From the NCBI GenBank assembly GCA_963781785.1, contig CAWAHD010000004.1, forward strand, positions 558,001 through 622,000: a stretch of DNA of 64,000 nt, written 5' to 3'. Of this stretch, positions 8,501 to 17,114 are shown piece after piece. Positions within the stretch are counted from its first letter, which is position 1, and each line of letters starts with the position of its first letter. The notes under the pieces are model-generated. The model had not been told where the DNA came from, ran no database searches, and saw only the letters and a list, made by a program, of their open reading frames with translations. The position numbers and the translations under genes are program-made. The DNA comes from CAWAHD01 sp963781785. Its GTDB lineage: Bacteria > Planctomycetota > Planctomycetia > Isosphaerales > Isosphaeraceae.

Positions 8501-8592
8501 CGTGGTGGCGAGGCTGGCCGAGCGTTCGGCCTGGTCCGCAAAGTGGTTCGCACGGATTGCCAGCACGCTCGAGACGACCGTTCCGCAAACAA
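5542..8592 (-). CDS. WD40/TPR sensor part of serine/threonine kinase (gene fragment)
   Basis: The open frame reads the extracytoplasmic half of the kinase. Natural sequence begins at about 8410 with QSARAESARQAAAHGLSLI; the first 60 residues are out of frame. Next come a TPR-like stretch (GMLWLVRALELDPEDA) and then about ten WD40-type blades recognisable by VFSPDGKTLATA, LAFSPDGSQLW, VAWSPDGTTIATGGHDHKLRLWD and IVRLWD-like endings. TPR-like helices follow (LLRADANARMSNSELALENLQRVLALDP). The frame ends early at 5542, where another one-base shift separates it from its TPR tail. In such proteins the beta propeller is thought to be an external or scaffold domain linked to the kinase by one membrane helix. 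Confidence 0.8.
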   Translation of the reverse strand: MFAERSSRACWQSVRTTLRTRPNARPASPPRPQTRQSAARLPRPRPQSMHAKAPPPKRAPAQSARAESARQAAAHGLSLIDHKDSARGMLWLVRALELDPEDASGIHHAVRVNLRQTALEELALPRLTLRPAGLKPTQPGEASDEQVVQAVFSPDGKTLATAHNSGRVRLWNLADGHEQVFTLERVRWISSLAFSPDGSQLWVGAAFQLWTWDVRSGRAVGKPVNFRGFISAFRPDGQAIAIHAAWNTVQVLDRLTQKPLGPPLIDPNWKSRGNSPVAFSPDGKSLAAGQSSDYQPGVSRAAVFWDIATGKERFQTGKHDGYHIYTVAWSPDGTTIATGGHDHKLRLWDSKSGALKGLPRAFSRQVAMINYSPDGRSIAVAQGGRTSNYHSPAAVRILDSRTGEPVGPEWTFDTGVWALAFSPVGDSVAVGLSDGSTQVRTLPQANPLGKPLDLTTNCTAFDSTGDGRVIFAMGSFCAEIRSADPKTGRVQNRTRIPRAVWGMVVAPDGKRLAIGTGFSFSTNEGPPDAEVLIYDVERNEQTCPPIRVGESRAIPLQFSRDGKIVYTKSIDRKTLRLWDTKTGENLGHDLVGGADVTDVAVSLDDRIALLSDGQGCVRRWNLGAGALAGEPWSLQPQGIERVVVNPDGRSFLTRSADQMVRLWDIETGRPLGPPIEHDSMCRVHAMSPDGRTLATGTMNGIIQFWDALTGLPLGPPREHQSDAISKLLFLSGGSLLAVGSDNHGFRVLETPSEVAGAAAEVRRWTEARAGWTLDRAGSVARLTRAQWEKRRQELPYGTEPLPSLAKAEADARDLHLSIADRCVKDDPYAAIWHLDRVRGDSSSTEAIYLLRADANARMSNSELALENLQRVLALDPKTGTVWSWLVEILLLLPETDRVGTFEDRALSHCLAGNNSQSEVTTDQAVTMAERCGARGRWDLAAAMLSILIDEDSDVGQFDRDRLTEKYAVALIRGGNLAAFRSFSRPRYALFEARKLRVFFLNFLWTCLLTARCSRRS

Positions 8593-9379
8593 GCGAGAGC
8601 GCCGCGATCAAGAGCGCCGCCGCCAGCCCGCGGTTCTTCCGCTGCCAGCGATCAAGCCTCTCGATCGAGGAGAGGCGCCGGGCATGGATCGGCTCGTCGT
8701 CGAGGAATCTCTGAAGGTCGCTGGCCAGTAGGTCCGCCGAGGCGTAGCGATGGCTGGGATCGCGCTCGATCGCCTTGTGCACGATCGTCTCCAGGTCGCG
8801 CGGCACATCGCTGCGCAGCTTTGACAGCCGCGGCGGCTCTTCGTGAGTCACCTGGCGGATCAAGCTGCCGCGGTCCTTCTGGTTGAACGCGGGACGGAAG
8901 GCCAGGAGCTCGTAAAGCGTCAGGCCCAGCGAGTAGACATCGCCCCGGGCGTCGTACTTCCCTTCGAATGCCTCCGGGGGCATGTAGCGGATCGTGCCCA
9001 GGATGTCGCCGGTGTGCGTTAGGTCCTGCTGGTCGTCGGCCTTGGCCAGGCCGAAGTCGGTCACCCAGACCGTACCGCGGGAATCCAGGAGCAGGTTCGA
9101 CGGCTTGATGTCGCGGTGCAAAATACCTTGTTTGTGCGCGTATTCGAGCGCATCGGCCACCTGGAAGCCAATCTGCGCGACGCTCTGCCAGTATGTGACG
9201 GAACGCGACCGCTTCGAGCGACCGTCCCCGCTCGTGCCGGGAAGCGAAATCGAAGACGACGAGTGGCCGGAGGGGTCGGCGGACCGTTCGGCCGGTGCGC
9301 TGGGCGGAAACTCGACCGGATCGGCCTCTTTAGCGGACGTTACCTCTCCGGAGTGTCTCTCGGCCACGGTCGCGGCCAT
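8393..9379 (-). CDS. kinase C-lobe and membrane helix (gene fragment)
   Basis: This frame holds the catalytic half of a Hanks-type kinase: HRDIKPSNLLLD (catalytic loop), DFGLAKADD (Mg loop), GTIRYMPPEAFEGKYDARGDVYSLGLTLYELL (activation segment and helix F) and ASADLLASDLQRFLDDEPI. One transmembrane helix (LAAALLIAALSLVCGTVVSSVLAI, about residues 249-272) is followed by an Ala/Glu-rich coiled segment. The ATG at 9379 is probably not a real start: the preceding residues continue the N-lobe fragment upstream after a one-base shift, and the C-terminal ERPR is also an artefact of a shift near 8405-8415. Confidence 0.8.
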   Translation of the reverse strand: MAATVAERHSGEVTSAKEADPVEFPPSAPAERSADPSGHSSSSISLPGTSGDGRSKRSRSVTYWQSVAQIGFQVADALEYAHKQGILHRDIKPSNLLLDSRGTVWVTDFGLAKADDQQDLTHTGDILGTIRYMPPEAFEGKYDARGDVYSLGLTLYELLAFRPAFNQKDRGSLIRQVTHEEPPRLSKLRSDVPRDLETIVHKAIERDPSHRYASADLLASDLQRFLDDEPIHARRLSSIERLDRWQRKNRGLAAALLIAALSLVCGTVVSSVLAIRANHFADQAERSASLATTAANEAIRSAAAEAKAAVDARKSAAAETSACAERPR

Positions 9380-9383
9380 CGCC

Positions 9384-10163
9384 TCACCCGGCGCTCGAGG
9401 TCGCGCCCCGCCCCGCGACGTCGCCGCTCACCGTCCCACCGCCCGCTGACCGCGGGAACTGACCTCCCGTTGCCGCATCACATGGCTCGGTCTGGGTCTC
9501 GAACCGCCCGGTCACGAGCGAACACGCCAGAGCGGCGGCAGTCTCGTCGCGAGCCTGGGGATGATTGCGCTGCGCACCGTCGTCCGCCGGGTTGCCCGAT
9601 CGGCTCACCCGCATCAGTTTGAGCTCGTCGATGACGGCGTCGAGGCTCTGGCCCTGGATATATTGCATCACATAGTAGGCGGTGCCGTCGTGTTCACCGA
9701 CGCCGAACACCGGGACGATGTTGGTGTGGTGCAGCCTGGCCGCGGCGCGGGCCTCGCGCTCGAACCGTTGGTGCTGCTTGCGGTCGCGGACCATGTTCGG
9801 GGGCAGGAGTTTGAGCGCCACGTGCCGGCCGAGCGAGACCTGTTCGGCCTCGTAGACGACACCCATTCCGCCGTGGGCGATTTCGCGGATGATCCGGTAG
9901 TCGTCGAGCTGCGCCGGCAACAGGCCGCTCCTGGCCTCGATCCCGGCCGTCGCGTCGGTCTCTTCCACGGCCAGCGAGTCGTCGCGGATGGCGATGTTCT
10001 CCATCATCGCCATCGCCGGGAAGACTTCCCGGATCTCGCCGGCCAGCTCGGGATGCCGGTCGATGTAATCCCTGAGCGCGGGCCGTTCTCCCTTGCGATA
10101 GCGCTCCAGGAATTCCTCGGCAAGCTCCAGTACGACCGCCGATCGCGATTCCGACGTGTCCAT
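9384..10163 (-). CDS. Hanks-type serine/threonine protein kinase, N-lobe (gene fragment)
   Basis: The natural start is MDTSESRS at 10163. Residues 10-50 form a helical planctomycete N-terminal region (LELAEEFLERYRKGERPAL, HPELAGEIREVFPAM). The kinase N-lobe follows, with glycine loop GGMGVVYEAEQ (98-108), the ATP lysine in HVALKLL (K118), and YVMQYIQGQSLDAVIDEL. The segment after that is a low-complexity insert usual in this subfamily. A one-base gain, probably in the C-run at 9406-9414 of the plus strand, stops the frame at 9384; the remaining kinase lies in the next two fragments. The gene precedes an ECF sigma factor gene, so the two may form one signalling unit. Confidence 0.8.
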   Translation of the reverse strand: MDTSESRSAVVLELAEEFLERYRKGERPALRDYIDRHPELAGEIREVFPAMAMMENIAIRDDSLAVEETDATAGIEARSGLLPAQLDDYRIIREIAHGGMGVVYEAEQVSLGRHVALKLLPPNMVRDRKQHQRFEREARAAARLHHTNIVPVFGVGEHDGTAYYVMQYIQGQSLDAVIDELKLMRVSRSGNPADDGAQRNHPQARDETAAALACSLVTGRFETQTEPCDAATGGQFPRSAGGGTVSGDVAGRGATSSAG

Positions 10164-10564
10164 GGGTATTGCACTCGTGAAAAAGCGCGTCCGGGCTGCC
10201 TTCGCCCGAACCGGATCCAAACCACGAGCGGTCCTCGAGCCCCCTGCCTGAGACGTCCGCGCGTCTGGTGAGTGATCCTATCCCATGGGAATGCAACCTT
10301 GAAGGATTCGTCTCCACGCTCTCAGGAAATACCAACCCGTCGCGCTCGTTTTGGCCTGCTCTCCATGGGCAAGGACGCGGCTTGACGGTTTTTGGCCCCC
10401 TTCCTAGAATGACGCCCCCGCCCGGTCGATCGGAGCGATTGAGCGGCGGGGATCTTGCGCCGGACAGGTCCGCTCGGTCCGGAACGGAAACGAATTCCCC
10501 CCATTCGCTCGCAAGAAGGAAACGACTGCCGCTGTGTGACTCCAAGCATGGAAGGGCGCATGCC

Positions 10565-11779
10565 ATGGACGCTCAAGATACGTTTGTCGAGCGCACACTT
10601 GGTCGTGGCGCTCTGGCCTCCGGCGCGATCCCTTTCAACAAACCCTTCATCGCGGGCAAAGAGCTTTTCTACATCGCTCAGGCGGTGACCAACGGGAACA
10701 TAGCGGGAGATGGACATTTCACCAAGGCTTGTAGCCGGCTCCTCGAGGAAAGATTCCAGATTGGCCATGTCCTGTTGACTCCTTCGTGCACCGCCGCGCT
10801 CGAAATGGCCGCGGTCCTTGCTGGTCTGGGTCCGGCCGATGAAGCGATCCTTCCCTCGTTCACGTTCGTTTCGACGGCGAGCGCGGTCGCGCGGTTGGGA
10901 GCCCGTCCGGTCTTCGTCGACATCTGCCCCGAGACGCTCAACATCGATGAGACCCGAATCGAGCGGGCGATCACCAAACGGACCAAGGCCATTCTCCCGG
11001 TGCACTACGGCGGTGTCGGATGCACAATGGGCCCGATCCTGGAAATCGCTCGCAAATACGGCCTGAAGATCATTGAGGACGCCGCCCAGGGAGTCAACGC
11101 TTTCCGCGACGGCCGCGCGCTGGGATCGATCGGCGACCTGGGGGCATTCAGCTTCCACGAGACCAAGAACTTCATCTGTGGCGAGGGGGGAGCCCTGTGC
11201 GTCAATGATCCTGCACTCCTGGCGCGTGCGGAGATCCTGCGGGACAAAGGAACCAACCGCAGACAGTTCTTCCGCGGTCAGGTCGACAAGTACACGTGGG
11301 TCGACATCGGGTCGAGCTACGTTCCCAGCGAGATTTGCGCGGCGTTCCTGTACGGCCAGCTCGAGATGATGGACGAGATCACGACAGTTCGCCGCCGCCG
11401 TTTTGAGTATTACCAGGAGCAGCTCGGACCTCTGGAGGCGGAGGGACTCCTGCGGTTACCGCGGATTCCGCCCGGGTGCCGCAGCAATTACCATCTTTTT
11501 TACATCATTCTCCCGCACCCGGCGGCTCGCGATGGCTTGATCGACCACTTGCGGCGGCACAATATTCTCGCCGTATTCCATTATGTGCCGCTCCATTCTT
11601 CGCCGATGGGGAAAACCTATGGTTATCGCGAAGGCGATCTTCCCGTCACGGAAGATTTGAGTCGCCGCCTTGTGCGACTTCCGCTCTATCACGAGATCAC
11701 CGACGACGAGCAAAACCGGGTGGTCGATCAAATGAGCGGCTATCTGCGTGAGAGCTCGACTCGTTTTGCCGCGGCCTGA
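10565..11779 (+). CDS. wecE: dTDP-4-amino-4,6-dideoxygalactose transaminase (DegT/DnrJ/EryC1 family)
   Basis: A 404-residue PLP-dependent sugar aminotransferase. IPFNKPFIAGKELFYIAQAV near the start, LLTPSCTAALEMAAVL, EDAAQGVNA and the PLP lysine motif FSFHETKNFICGEGG are those of WecE/RffA, which converts TDP-4-keto-6-deoxy-D-glucose to TDP-4-amino-4,6-dideoxy-D-galactose. The ATG at 10565 is chosen because similarity starts at once; the open frame upstream to 10268 is not protein-like. The next gene is a WecD-type acetyltransferase, the following step in the same pathway, so the assignment is supported by context. Confidence 0.88.
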   Translation: MDAQDTFVERTLGRGALASGAIPFNKPFIAGKELFYIAQAVTNGNIAGDGHFTKACSRLLEERFQIGHVLLTPSCTAALEMAAVLAGLGPADEAILPSFTFVSTASAVARLGARPVFVDICPETLNIDETRIERAITKRTKAILPVHYGGVGCTMGPILEIARKYGLKIIEDAAQGVNAFRDGRALGSIGDLGAFSFHETKNFICGEGGALCVNDPALLARAEILRDKGTNRRQFFRGQVDKYTWVDIGSSYVPSEICAAFLYGQLEMMDEITTVRRRRFEYYQEQLGPLEAEGLLRLPRIPPGCRSNYHLFYIILPHPAARDGLIDHLRRHNILAVFHYVPLHSSPMGKTYGYREGDLPVTEDLSRRLVRLPLYHEITDDEQNRVVDQMSGYLRESSTRFAAA

Positions 11780-11855
11780 AGCGGGCGACCGGTTCGACGC
11801 GAGCGGTCGCGCGGAGCCATGTGGCCATCACCCAACAGAAGGGCCGCTGAAGCCG

Positions 11856-12617
11856 ATGCGAACCACGCCCTTTCGCCTACTGGCTCGACTGGAATCACTC
11901 CCTTGGGATTCTCAGCATTTCGGTTTCCCGGTCGCCCGGATCAAGGGACCGGAGCTCGCCGAGCTCGAGTTGCGGGAAAGCCTGCATGTCGCGCGACGAC
12001 GGGGAGTCAGGCTGGTTTACTGGGCGGGCTCTGCCGACCGGGACATTCCGGGGTCCCTCCTCGACGAGTTCGGCGGCCTTCTCGTCGATCGCAAGGCCAC
12101 CTTCCAGAAATCCCTGCTGAGTCTCGATCTCGAGCGCGATGACCCGATTTCCCGGCGCATCACCCAGTATTCCGGCAGCGAGCCCGGTTTCGCATTGCTC
12201 CGGCTGGCTGTCGCGGCGGGAGCCTGCTCGCGGTTTCGCCGCGATCCCGGAATCCCCCGGGAATCGTTCCGGCGCCTCTTTGAGCTCTGGCTCATTCGCA
12301 GCATCCACGGCGAGCTGGCCGATCTCGTCCTGGTTGCGGGCGGAGAATCCGCCCTTGCCGATCCGGTGGGATTGATTACTGTGTCGCTGGCGCACGGCCA
12401 GGGCTCGATCGGCCTGATCTCCGTCGATGAATCCGTGAGGGGGCGGGGTATCGGCAAGCACCTGATCCACGCCGCGCACCGTTGGCTGGCCGGGCATGGG
12501 GCAGACCGCGCCCTGGTGGTGACGCAGCTCGACAACAAAGCGGCATGCGCGCTGTACGAAAGATGCGGCTATCGACAGGCTCATCTGGAGCATTTCTATC
12601 ACTTCTGGCCGCAATGA
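11856..12617 (+). CDS. GNAT acetyltransferase, WecD/RffC-like
   Basis: A 253-residue protein with LARLESLPWDSQHFGFPVARI at its N-terminus, a signature of WecD (TDP-fucosamine acetyltransferase). A C-terminal GNAT fold has the acetyl-CoA loop VDESVRGRGIGKHLIHAA and the NKAACALYERCGY helix. It probably acetylates the 4-amino sugar made by the preceding aminotransferase to give TDP-Fuc4NAc or a close relative. The ATG at 11856 is preferred; an upstream ATG at 11748 would overlap wecE and add unrelated residues. It lies 76 bp after wecE and 61 bp before the glycosyltransferase gene, consistent with one operon. Confidence 0.78.
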   Translation: MRTTPFRLLARLESLPWDSQHFGFPVARIKGPELAELELRESLHVARRRGVRLVYWAGSADRDIPGSLLDEFGGLLVDRKATFQKSLLSLDLERDDPISRRITQYSGSEPGFALLRLAVAAGACSRFRRDPGIPRESFRRLFELWLIRSIHGELADLVLVAGGESALADPVGLITVSLAHGQGSIGLISVDESVRGRGIGKHLIHAAHRWLAGHGADRALVVTQLDNKAACALYERCGYRQAHLEHFYHFWPQ

Positions 12618-12678
12618 GGCCCGAGGCCCGCGCCACTCTGGCCCGCCGGCCTCGATTGCTTGATCTCGGGGGGCTCTC

Positions 12679-13737
12679 ATGGCTGGCATTCACGTTTCGG
12701 TGGTCGTACCGGTATACCGGTCGGAATCCACCCTTCGTCCGCTGGTCGCGCGACTCTTGCGCGTACTGGAACAGACCGGACTCGACCACGAAGTTGTCCT
12801 CGTGGAGGACGGTGGCCAGGACGGGTCCTGGAAGGTCCTTCGTGACTTGCAGGCGACCAACCCCGATCGCATCGTCGTCATTCAACTGATGCGCAACTAC
12901 GGCCAGCACAATGCGCTCATGTGCGGCTTCCGCCACGCGCGGGGAGATTTCATCGTCACGCTCGATGACGACCTGCAAAACCCTCCTGAGGAGATTCCCA
13001 AGCTCCTCGACCTGATCCGGACCGGAGAGTACGACCTGGTGTACGGGATGTATTCCACGAAGGAGCACAGCCGCTTCAGGAACGCCGGGTCAACCTTCGT
13101 GAACGCCTTTTACCGGTTCGTCTTCAAGAGCGAGGCCACGATCTCGTCCTTCCGCGCCATTCACCGGCCGCTCCTGGAGAGCATCTTTCCGTACGACCTG
13201 AACTTCACGTTTGTCGACGGGCTGCTCGCCTGGAATACCCAGCGGATCGGTCAGGTCGAAGTCGAGCATCACCCCCGCGCGCTCGGGCGCTCGGGATACA
13301 ATCTCAGGAAGCTCGTCGTGCTCGCTCTCAATCTCATCACAAACTTTTCCCTCTTGCCTCTCCAGATCGTGTCATGGTTCGGCCTGGCGCTTTCCGGCGT
13401 CGGTTTCTTGCTTGCGGTTTTCTACCTCATCCAGTCGCTTCGATCACAGATTGTCGTCGCGGGGTACGCCTCGTTGATCATCGCGATCCTTGTCGTGGGC
13501 GGAACGCAACTGCTGGCGCTGGGCATCGCCGGAGAATACCTGGGACGGCTCCATCTCAACGTCAACCGCCAGCCCCAGTACACCATGAGGGCCATCGTGA
13601 GAGGGCGTACGAGCGGTGCTGCGGCCAGACGGACCTCGGACCGGGTGGATTCCGGTCACGCCGGACATTCAGCTTTGGGCAAGGCTCATCTGGCCAGCAC
13701 CATGATCCCCCCGCCCGACAAGACGACTCGCCTGTAG
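12679..13737 (+). CDS. GT2 polyprenyl-phosphate glycosyltransferase (DPM1/ArnC-like)
   Basis: A 352-residue protein with a GT2 catalytic domain: VSVVVPVYRSESTL at the N-terminus, VEDGGQDGSW, and the metal-binding LDDDLQNPPEEIPKL. Two C-terminal transmembrane helices (about residues 228-256 and 265-292) end in GEYLGRLHLNVNRQPQY, as in undecaprenyl-phosphate sugar transferases such as ArnC and GtrB. It should load an activated sugar onto a lipid carrier at the inner face of the membrane. It follows the wecE/wecD-like pair, so the Fuc4NAc-type sugar is a candidate donor. The last 17 codons overlap the convergent gene at 13686-15352. Confidence 0.85.
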   Translation: MAGIHVSVVVPVYRSESTLRPLVARLLRVLEQTGLDHEVVLVEDGGQDGSWKVLRDLQATNPDRIVVIQLMRNYGQHNALMCGFRHARGDFIVTLDDDLQNPPEEIPKLLDLIRTGEYDLVYGMYSTKEHSRFRNAGSTFVNAFYRFVFKSEATISSFRAIHRPLLESIFPYDLNFTFVDGLLAWNTQRIGQVEVEHHPRALGRSGYNLRKLVVLALNLITNFSLLPLQIVSWFGLALSGVGFLLAVFYLIQSLRSQIVVAGYASLIIAILVVGGTQLLALGIAGEYLGRLHLNVNRQPQYTMRAIVRGRTSGAAARRTSDRVDSGHAGHSALGKAHLASTMIPPPDKTTRL

Positions 13738-15352
13738 TGATGCCGGATGAATCGCTCGAGGTACGCGTGTCTGCGCCGGCTCTCGCCGACCAGGGGATCG
13801 ACGATCGCGTCGGGCTCCGTGTCAAAATCAGACGGCACGAGCACCAGCTTGGGCATGTCCCTCTGGATCGCCGCAAGATTGGCCGCCCCCGCCTGCGGCG
13901 AGTCGAAGACGCCCGGGTAATACGCGTGGAGCCTGCCGCTGATCCGTCGCCGCGCGAGCGCGTAGAACTGGGAGTCGAGCGGAAATGCCAGGATCGACTC
14001 CCAGGGCTCGGTCTGCTCGATCACGCTCGATAAGACCGCCGCTGTTGCGTCGTGGCCCGAATTCTCGAGGGCGTGGGCCAGGCTGTTGTACCGCGCAACG
14101 GGCCACGGGGAGAACGGCTCCAGGTCAGACTGACCCCACCGCGACAGCTTGAAGCCGATCAAGACCAGGAGGGTTGCGTAGACCACGCCCGCCAGGCGCC
14201 CCCACCCTTTGGCACTCCCGGTGAGACCCAGATGGTTTTCGCCGCGAATCAGCCATGACGCGATCAGAGAGCCGCAAATGATTGCCGGAGGGATGACCTG
14301 GAGCAGATGACCGGGGTCCATCCGGTGCAGAGACTGGTGCAGGCAGCCCATTCCCATCAAGGCTGCCGCCAGCAGGAACCAGGACCGCGTGTCTGGCCCG
14401 TCCGTCCGGATGCGCCGCGCGACGGCGGCAAAGGCGAACAAGTACGAGGCGGGAATCAACCCGTACGCCAGCATGACACTGCGGATCGAAGGAGGTGGGT
14501 GCGACAGTCCTGTGGAAACTGCGAGCGTTGCCTCGATCGTCGTCTCCAGATAGTTTAGCGGCGCAACTGCGCCTGCGCCACGGCAAGATAACCAAGCCAC
14601 AAAAGCGGAGCGACTGCAAAACATCCGACGAGCATCCCACCCGCTTGCAGGAGCCGAGCGGCACTTCGCCGGGGCGCGGCGGCCTCGAATAGGCCGAGGA
14701 AGACCAGGCTCGCCAGCAGTTCGCTGGTCCCAAAATCGGGCCGGTACAGCCAGCAGATGCCGAGCAAGAAGCCGCCCGCAACGACCCAGCGCCACCGCCC
14801 TCGGGCCGGGCAATTCAGGTAGCGGTCCCAGACGAAGAGGATTACCAAGGGGATGAGCCAGACGTACCACTTGTAGAACCGGGCTTGCAGCAAGAATCCA
14901 AACCCGGCGGCGACGAGGCCCACGCGGGTGGAAGCATACCGCGACACGAGATGATAGATCAGAAACAGGGAGAAGGCGTACCCCGTCGCGCACAGGATCG
15001 TTTCGCCGATCAGGGAATGGGTAAGCCATAGTCCGAACGCGCTTGTATACATCACCAGCGGACCGTAGGCAATGATGACGTCGACGCCCGGGACCCTGCC
15101 CAGGAGAACCTGCGTTCCGATGCTGAGCTGATAGGCATGGTCCTGGCTGGTGAGGTAGGACCCCAGCCCCGGAGCCTTGCCGAGAAACACCACCAGGAAC
15201 CCGAGGAAGACGCTCGTCGCCAGGATCAGCTCACCTGATCTTCGTGGATGATACGACCGGGTGTCGAGCGGGGCGGTCGCATCGACTCTTCCGATCGCCG
15301 CCCGGTGTCTCGATCGAGCAGTGGCTGTCTGGCTTCCATGCCCAAGTGTCAT
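13686..15352 (-). CDS. polytopic membrane protein of the glycan locus (one frameshift)
   Basis: The gene is read in two frames: 15352 to about 14560 (N-terminal half, GSYLTSQDHAYQLSIGTQVL, PGVDVIIAYGPLVMYTSAFG and several helices) and about 14560 to 13686 (LNYLETTIEATLAVSTGLS, HQSLHRMDPGHLLQVIPPAI and a soluble C-terminal domain). A lost C near 14562 (CGC-CGC where CGC-CCG-C is expected) explains the break; with it restored the gene has 556 codons. Hydrophobic profile and the D-x-x-Y-x loop after helix 1 resemble GT39-like lipid-linked sugar transferases, but no catalytic motif is certain. It is convergent with the glycosyltransferase gene. Confidence 0.65.
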
Positions 15353-15503
15353 GGGGTTCCTCCGTGAGAGCCTGGCGCGCTGATCGGGGACGGAACGGTC
15401 GTTTGAATCACGACTTCGACGCGGGCGAAGACATCTTTCGATTCATGCCCGCCTGCATGACAACCACGCGGAGCGAGTTCACGTGTCCTTGAAAGAGCAC
15501 AAT

Positions 15504-16841
15504 TCAGCCGTCAATGCCGTTGTGATCCGATGTGAGTCCGTTTGAGTGCCGGCCGGCCGAGACCGAATGAATCAGCCGCCGGAGCCGCCGCCTTCCCCGC
15601 AGTGCAGCGCCGAGCACCGGATGCGACTCGAATCGGTCGAGCCGGTCGCGCAGCGAGTCATTGCGCTGCCAGGCGGCGATTTCTCGTTCCTGCACTGCGA
15701 CGAGCTTGCTGGCGACGTCGATCAACTGCGATTGGAGCGACAAGGTCGCTCTCTGCGACTCGACGAGGCGGCCCTGCGTATCAGCGAGGCGGGTCTGCGC
15801 ATCGCGGAGTTCGTGTTCCACGCGAGCAGCACATTCCGAGACCCTCTGCAACTCTTCCCGGAGTTGCGACTCGCACTGTGCGTGAGATCGCCATTGATCG
15901 AGCCGGAGGTTCTCGAGAAATCGAGCGTCTCGCTCTTGCCGGACTCGATTGGCCTCGAAATCACGGTATGCGGCGTTTTCGCCGCACATTGAATCAAACA
16001 GGTCCTGGGCTTCATGAAGGACGGCCGCTGGCTGTTCGTGCACGGCCGAGCGATCGAAGATTTCCAGAGCCGCGGCCGCGTTCCAGTTGAGTCCGCACTG
16101 CCCGACGGTGAGCTCCAGCGATTTCAGATAATCGAGGCTGCCGAAGCAGAGACAGGGAACCGGCGTGACGGCGCTCTCCAGGATGAGCTTCTGCCGCCGC
16201 AGATGAACGGCGGCGACGTCGAGAGAATCCCAGTACCCGATCCAGCCGGCACGCCGAGTGACCAGGCTCATTGCAATCTCATGCGGCGATCGCAGGAGCA
16301 CCAGTGGGACCACGCGGACCTCGGGAAATCCAGCCAGGATCTGCTGCCAGAATGGCCAGGTCAAGACCGTGCGGGGATCCTTGAAGCCGGAGACTTGACC
16401 GGAATCGAGTAGGGCGCGGACCAGCGACCGGCCTTCGTCGAAGAACTCCTGCGGAATGTGGATGTCTTCGTTCCACTCACCGCGCGTTTCGCAGAAACGA
16501 GCCAAGATCTGCGGTGATTCCGGTAAATCATCCATGAACCCGTAGGCAAGACCCTGAATCTGACGGTTCAAGCGGTAGAACGGAATCGCCTCGAAATGTC
16601 CATAGGGATTGCTGGAGTTGGCGTCAATCAGGTCGAATGGACCCAGTGACATTCCCAGTCGCTCGAGGATGGATGTTGTCACGCTCGAGCCAGAGCGATG
16701 CATGGACAGCAGCACGACCAGCGTCCGTTCGCGATCCTCCATGCCCTTGAACCTTTCCGGATCTCGCCGGTTCGACTCGCATCCGAGCGCCAGCCTGCCG
16801 TCCGCCGTTTGCCCCTGACAACGCACCTTGCCATGGTTCAA
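15504..16841 (-). CDS. sulfotransferase with C-terminal coiled coil
   Basis: About 445 residues, or 412 if the ATG at residue 34 (MEDRERTLVV) is used, which better matches the start of the domain. The PAPS 5'-phosphosulfate loop is LLSMHRSGSSVTTSILERLG; the 3'-phosphate motif is probably SGFKDPRTVLTW. From about residue 300 a long Arg/Glu/Gln-rich coiled coil follows (QLREELQRVSECAARVEHEL, RLADTQGRLVESQR). It probably sulfates a surface glycan, given the sugar-nucleotide and glycosyltransferase genes beside it; the acceptor is unknown. The coiled coil may mediate self-association. Confidence 0.75.
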   Translation of the reverse strand: MNHGKVRCQGQTADGRLALGCESNRRDPERFKGMEDRERTLVVLLSMHRSGSSVTTSILERLGMSLGPFDLIDANSSNPYGHFEAIPFYRLNRQIQGLAYGFMDDLPESPQILARFCETRGEWNEDIHIPQEFFDEGRSLVRALLDSGQVSGFKDPRTVLTWPFWQQILAGFPEVRVVPLVLLRSPHEIAMSLVTRRAGWIGYWDSLDVAAVHLRRQKLILESAVTPVPCLCFGSLDYLKSLELTVGQCGLNWNAAAALEIFDRSAVHEQPAAVLHEAQDLFDSMCGENAAYRDFEANRVRQERDARFLENLRLDQWRSHAQCESQLREELQRVSECAARVEHELRDAQTRLADTQGRLVESQRATLSLQSQLIDVASKLVAVQEREIAAWQRNDSLRDRLDRFESHPVLGAALRGRRRLRRLIHSVSAGRHSNGLTSDHNGIDG

Positions 16842-17114
16842 CTCGTCGGGAAGAGCCGTGTGAGGAGCGCGAGATCTTCAAAAGCCCGCTGGCCCTCCTC
16901 AGGCATCGGTCAGCACGATAGTAACCATGTATTCATCCACGCCGAGGATGGCAGAAGACGCTATAGAATCATATCGTCCTCGCTGTTCGTGAATACTTGA
17001 GAAACGCCGCGTTTCATAATTCTTAACGGGAAATTCGCCGCGCTCAACGGAAGGCGTGGATCGAACCCGGCGCTCGCAACCGTTTACATTCGCTCAGCAT
17101 TCGGTTCCGCCGGG

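Noticed and set aside
10268..10564. 99-codon N-terminal extension of wecE
   Set aside because: The translation is Pro/Arg/Ser-rich without similarity to the family, and the ATG at 10565 starts where WecE similarity starts.
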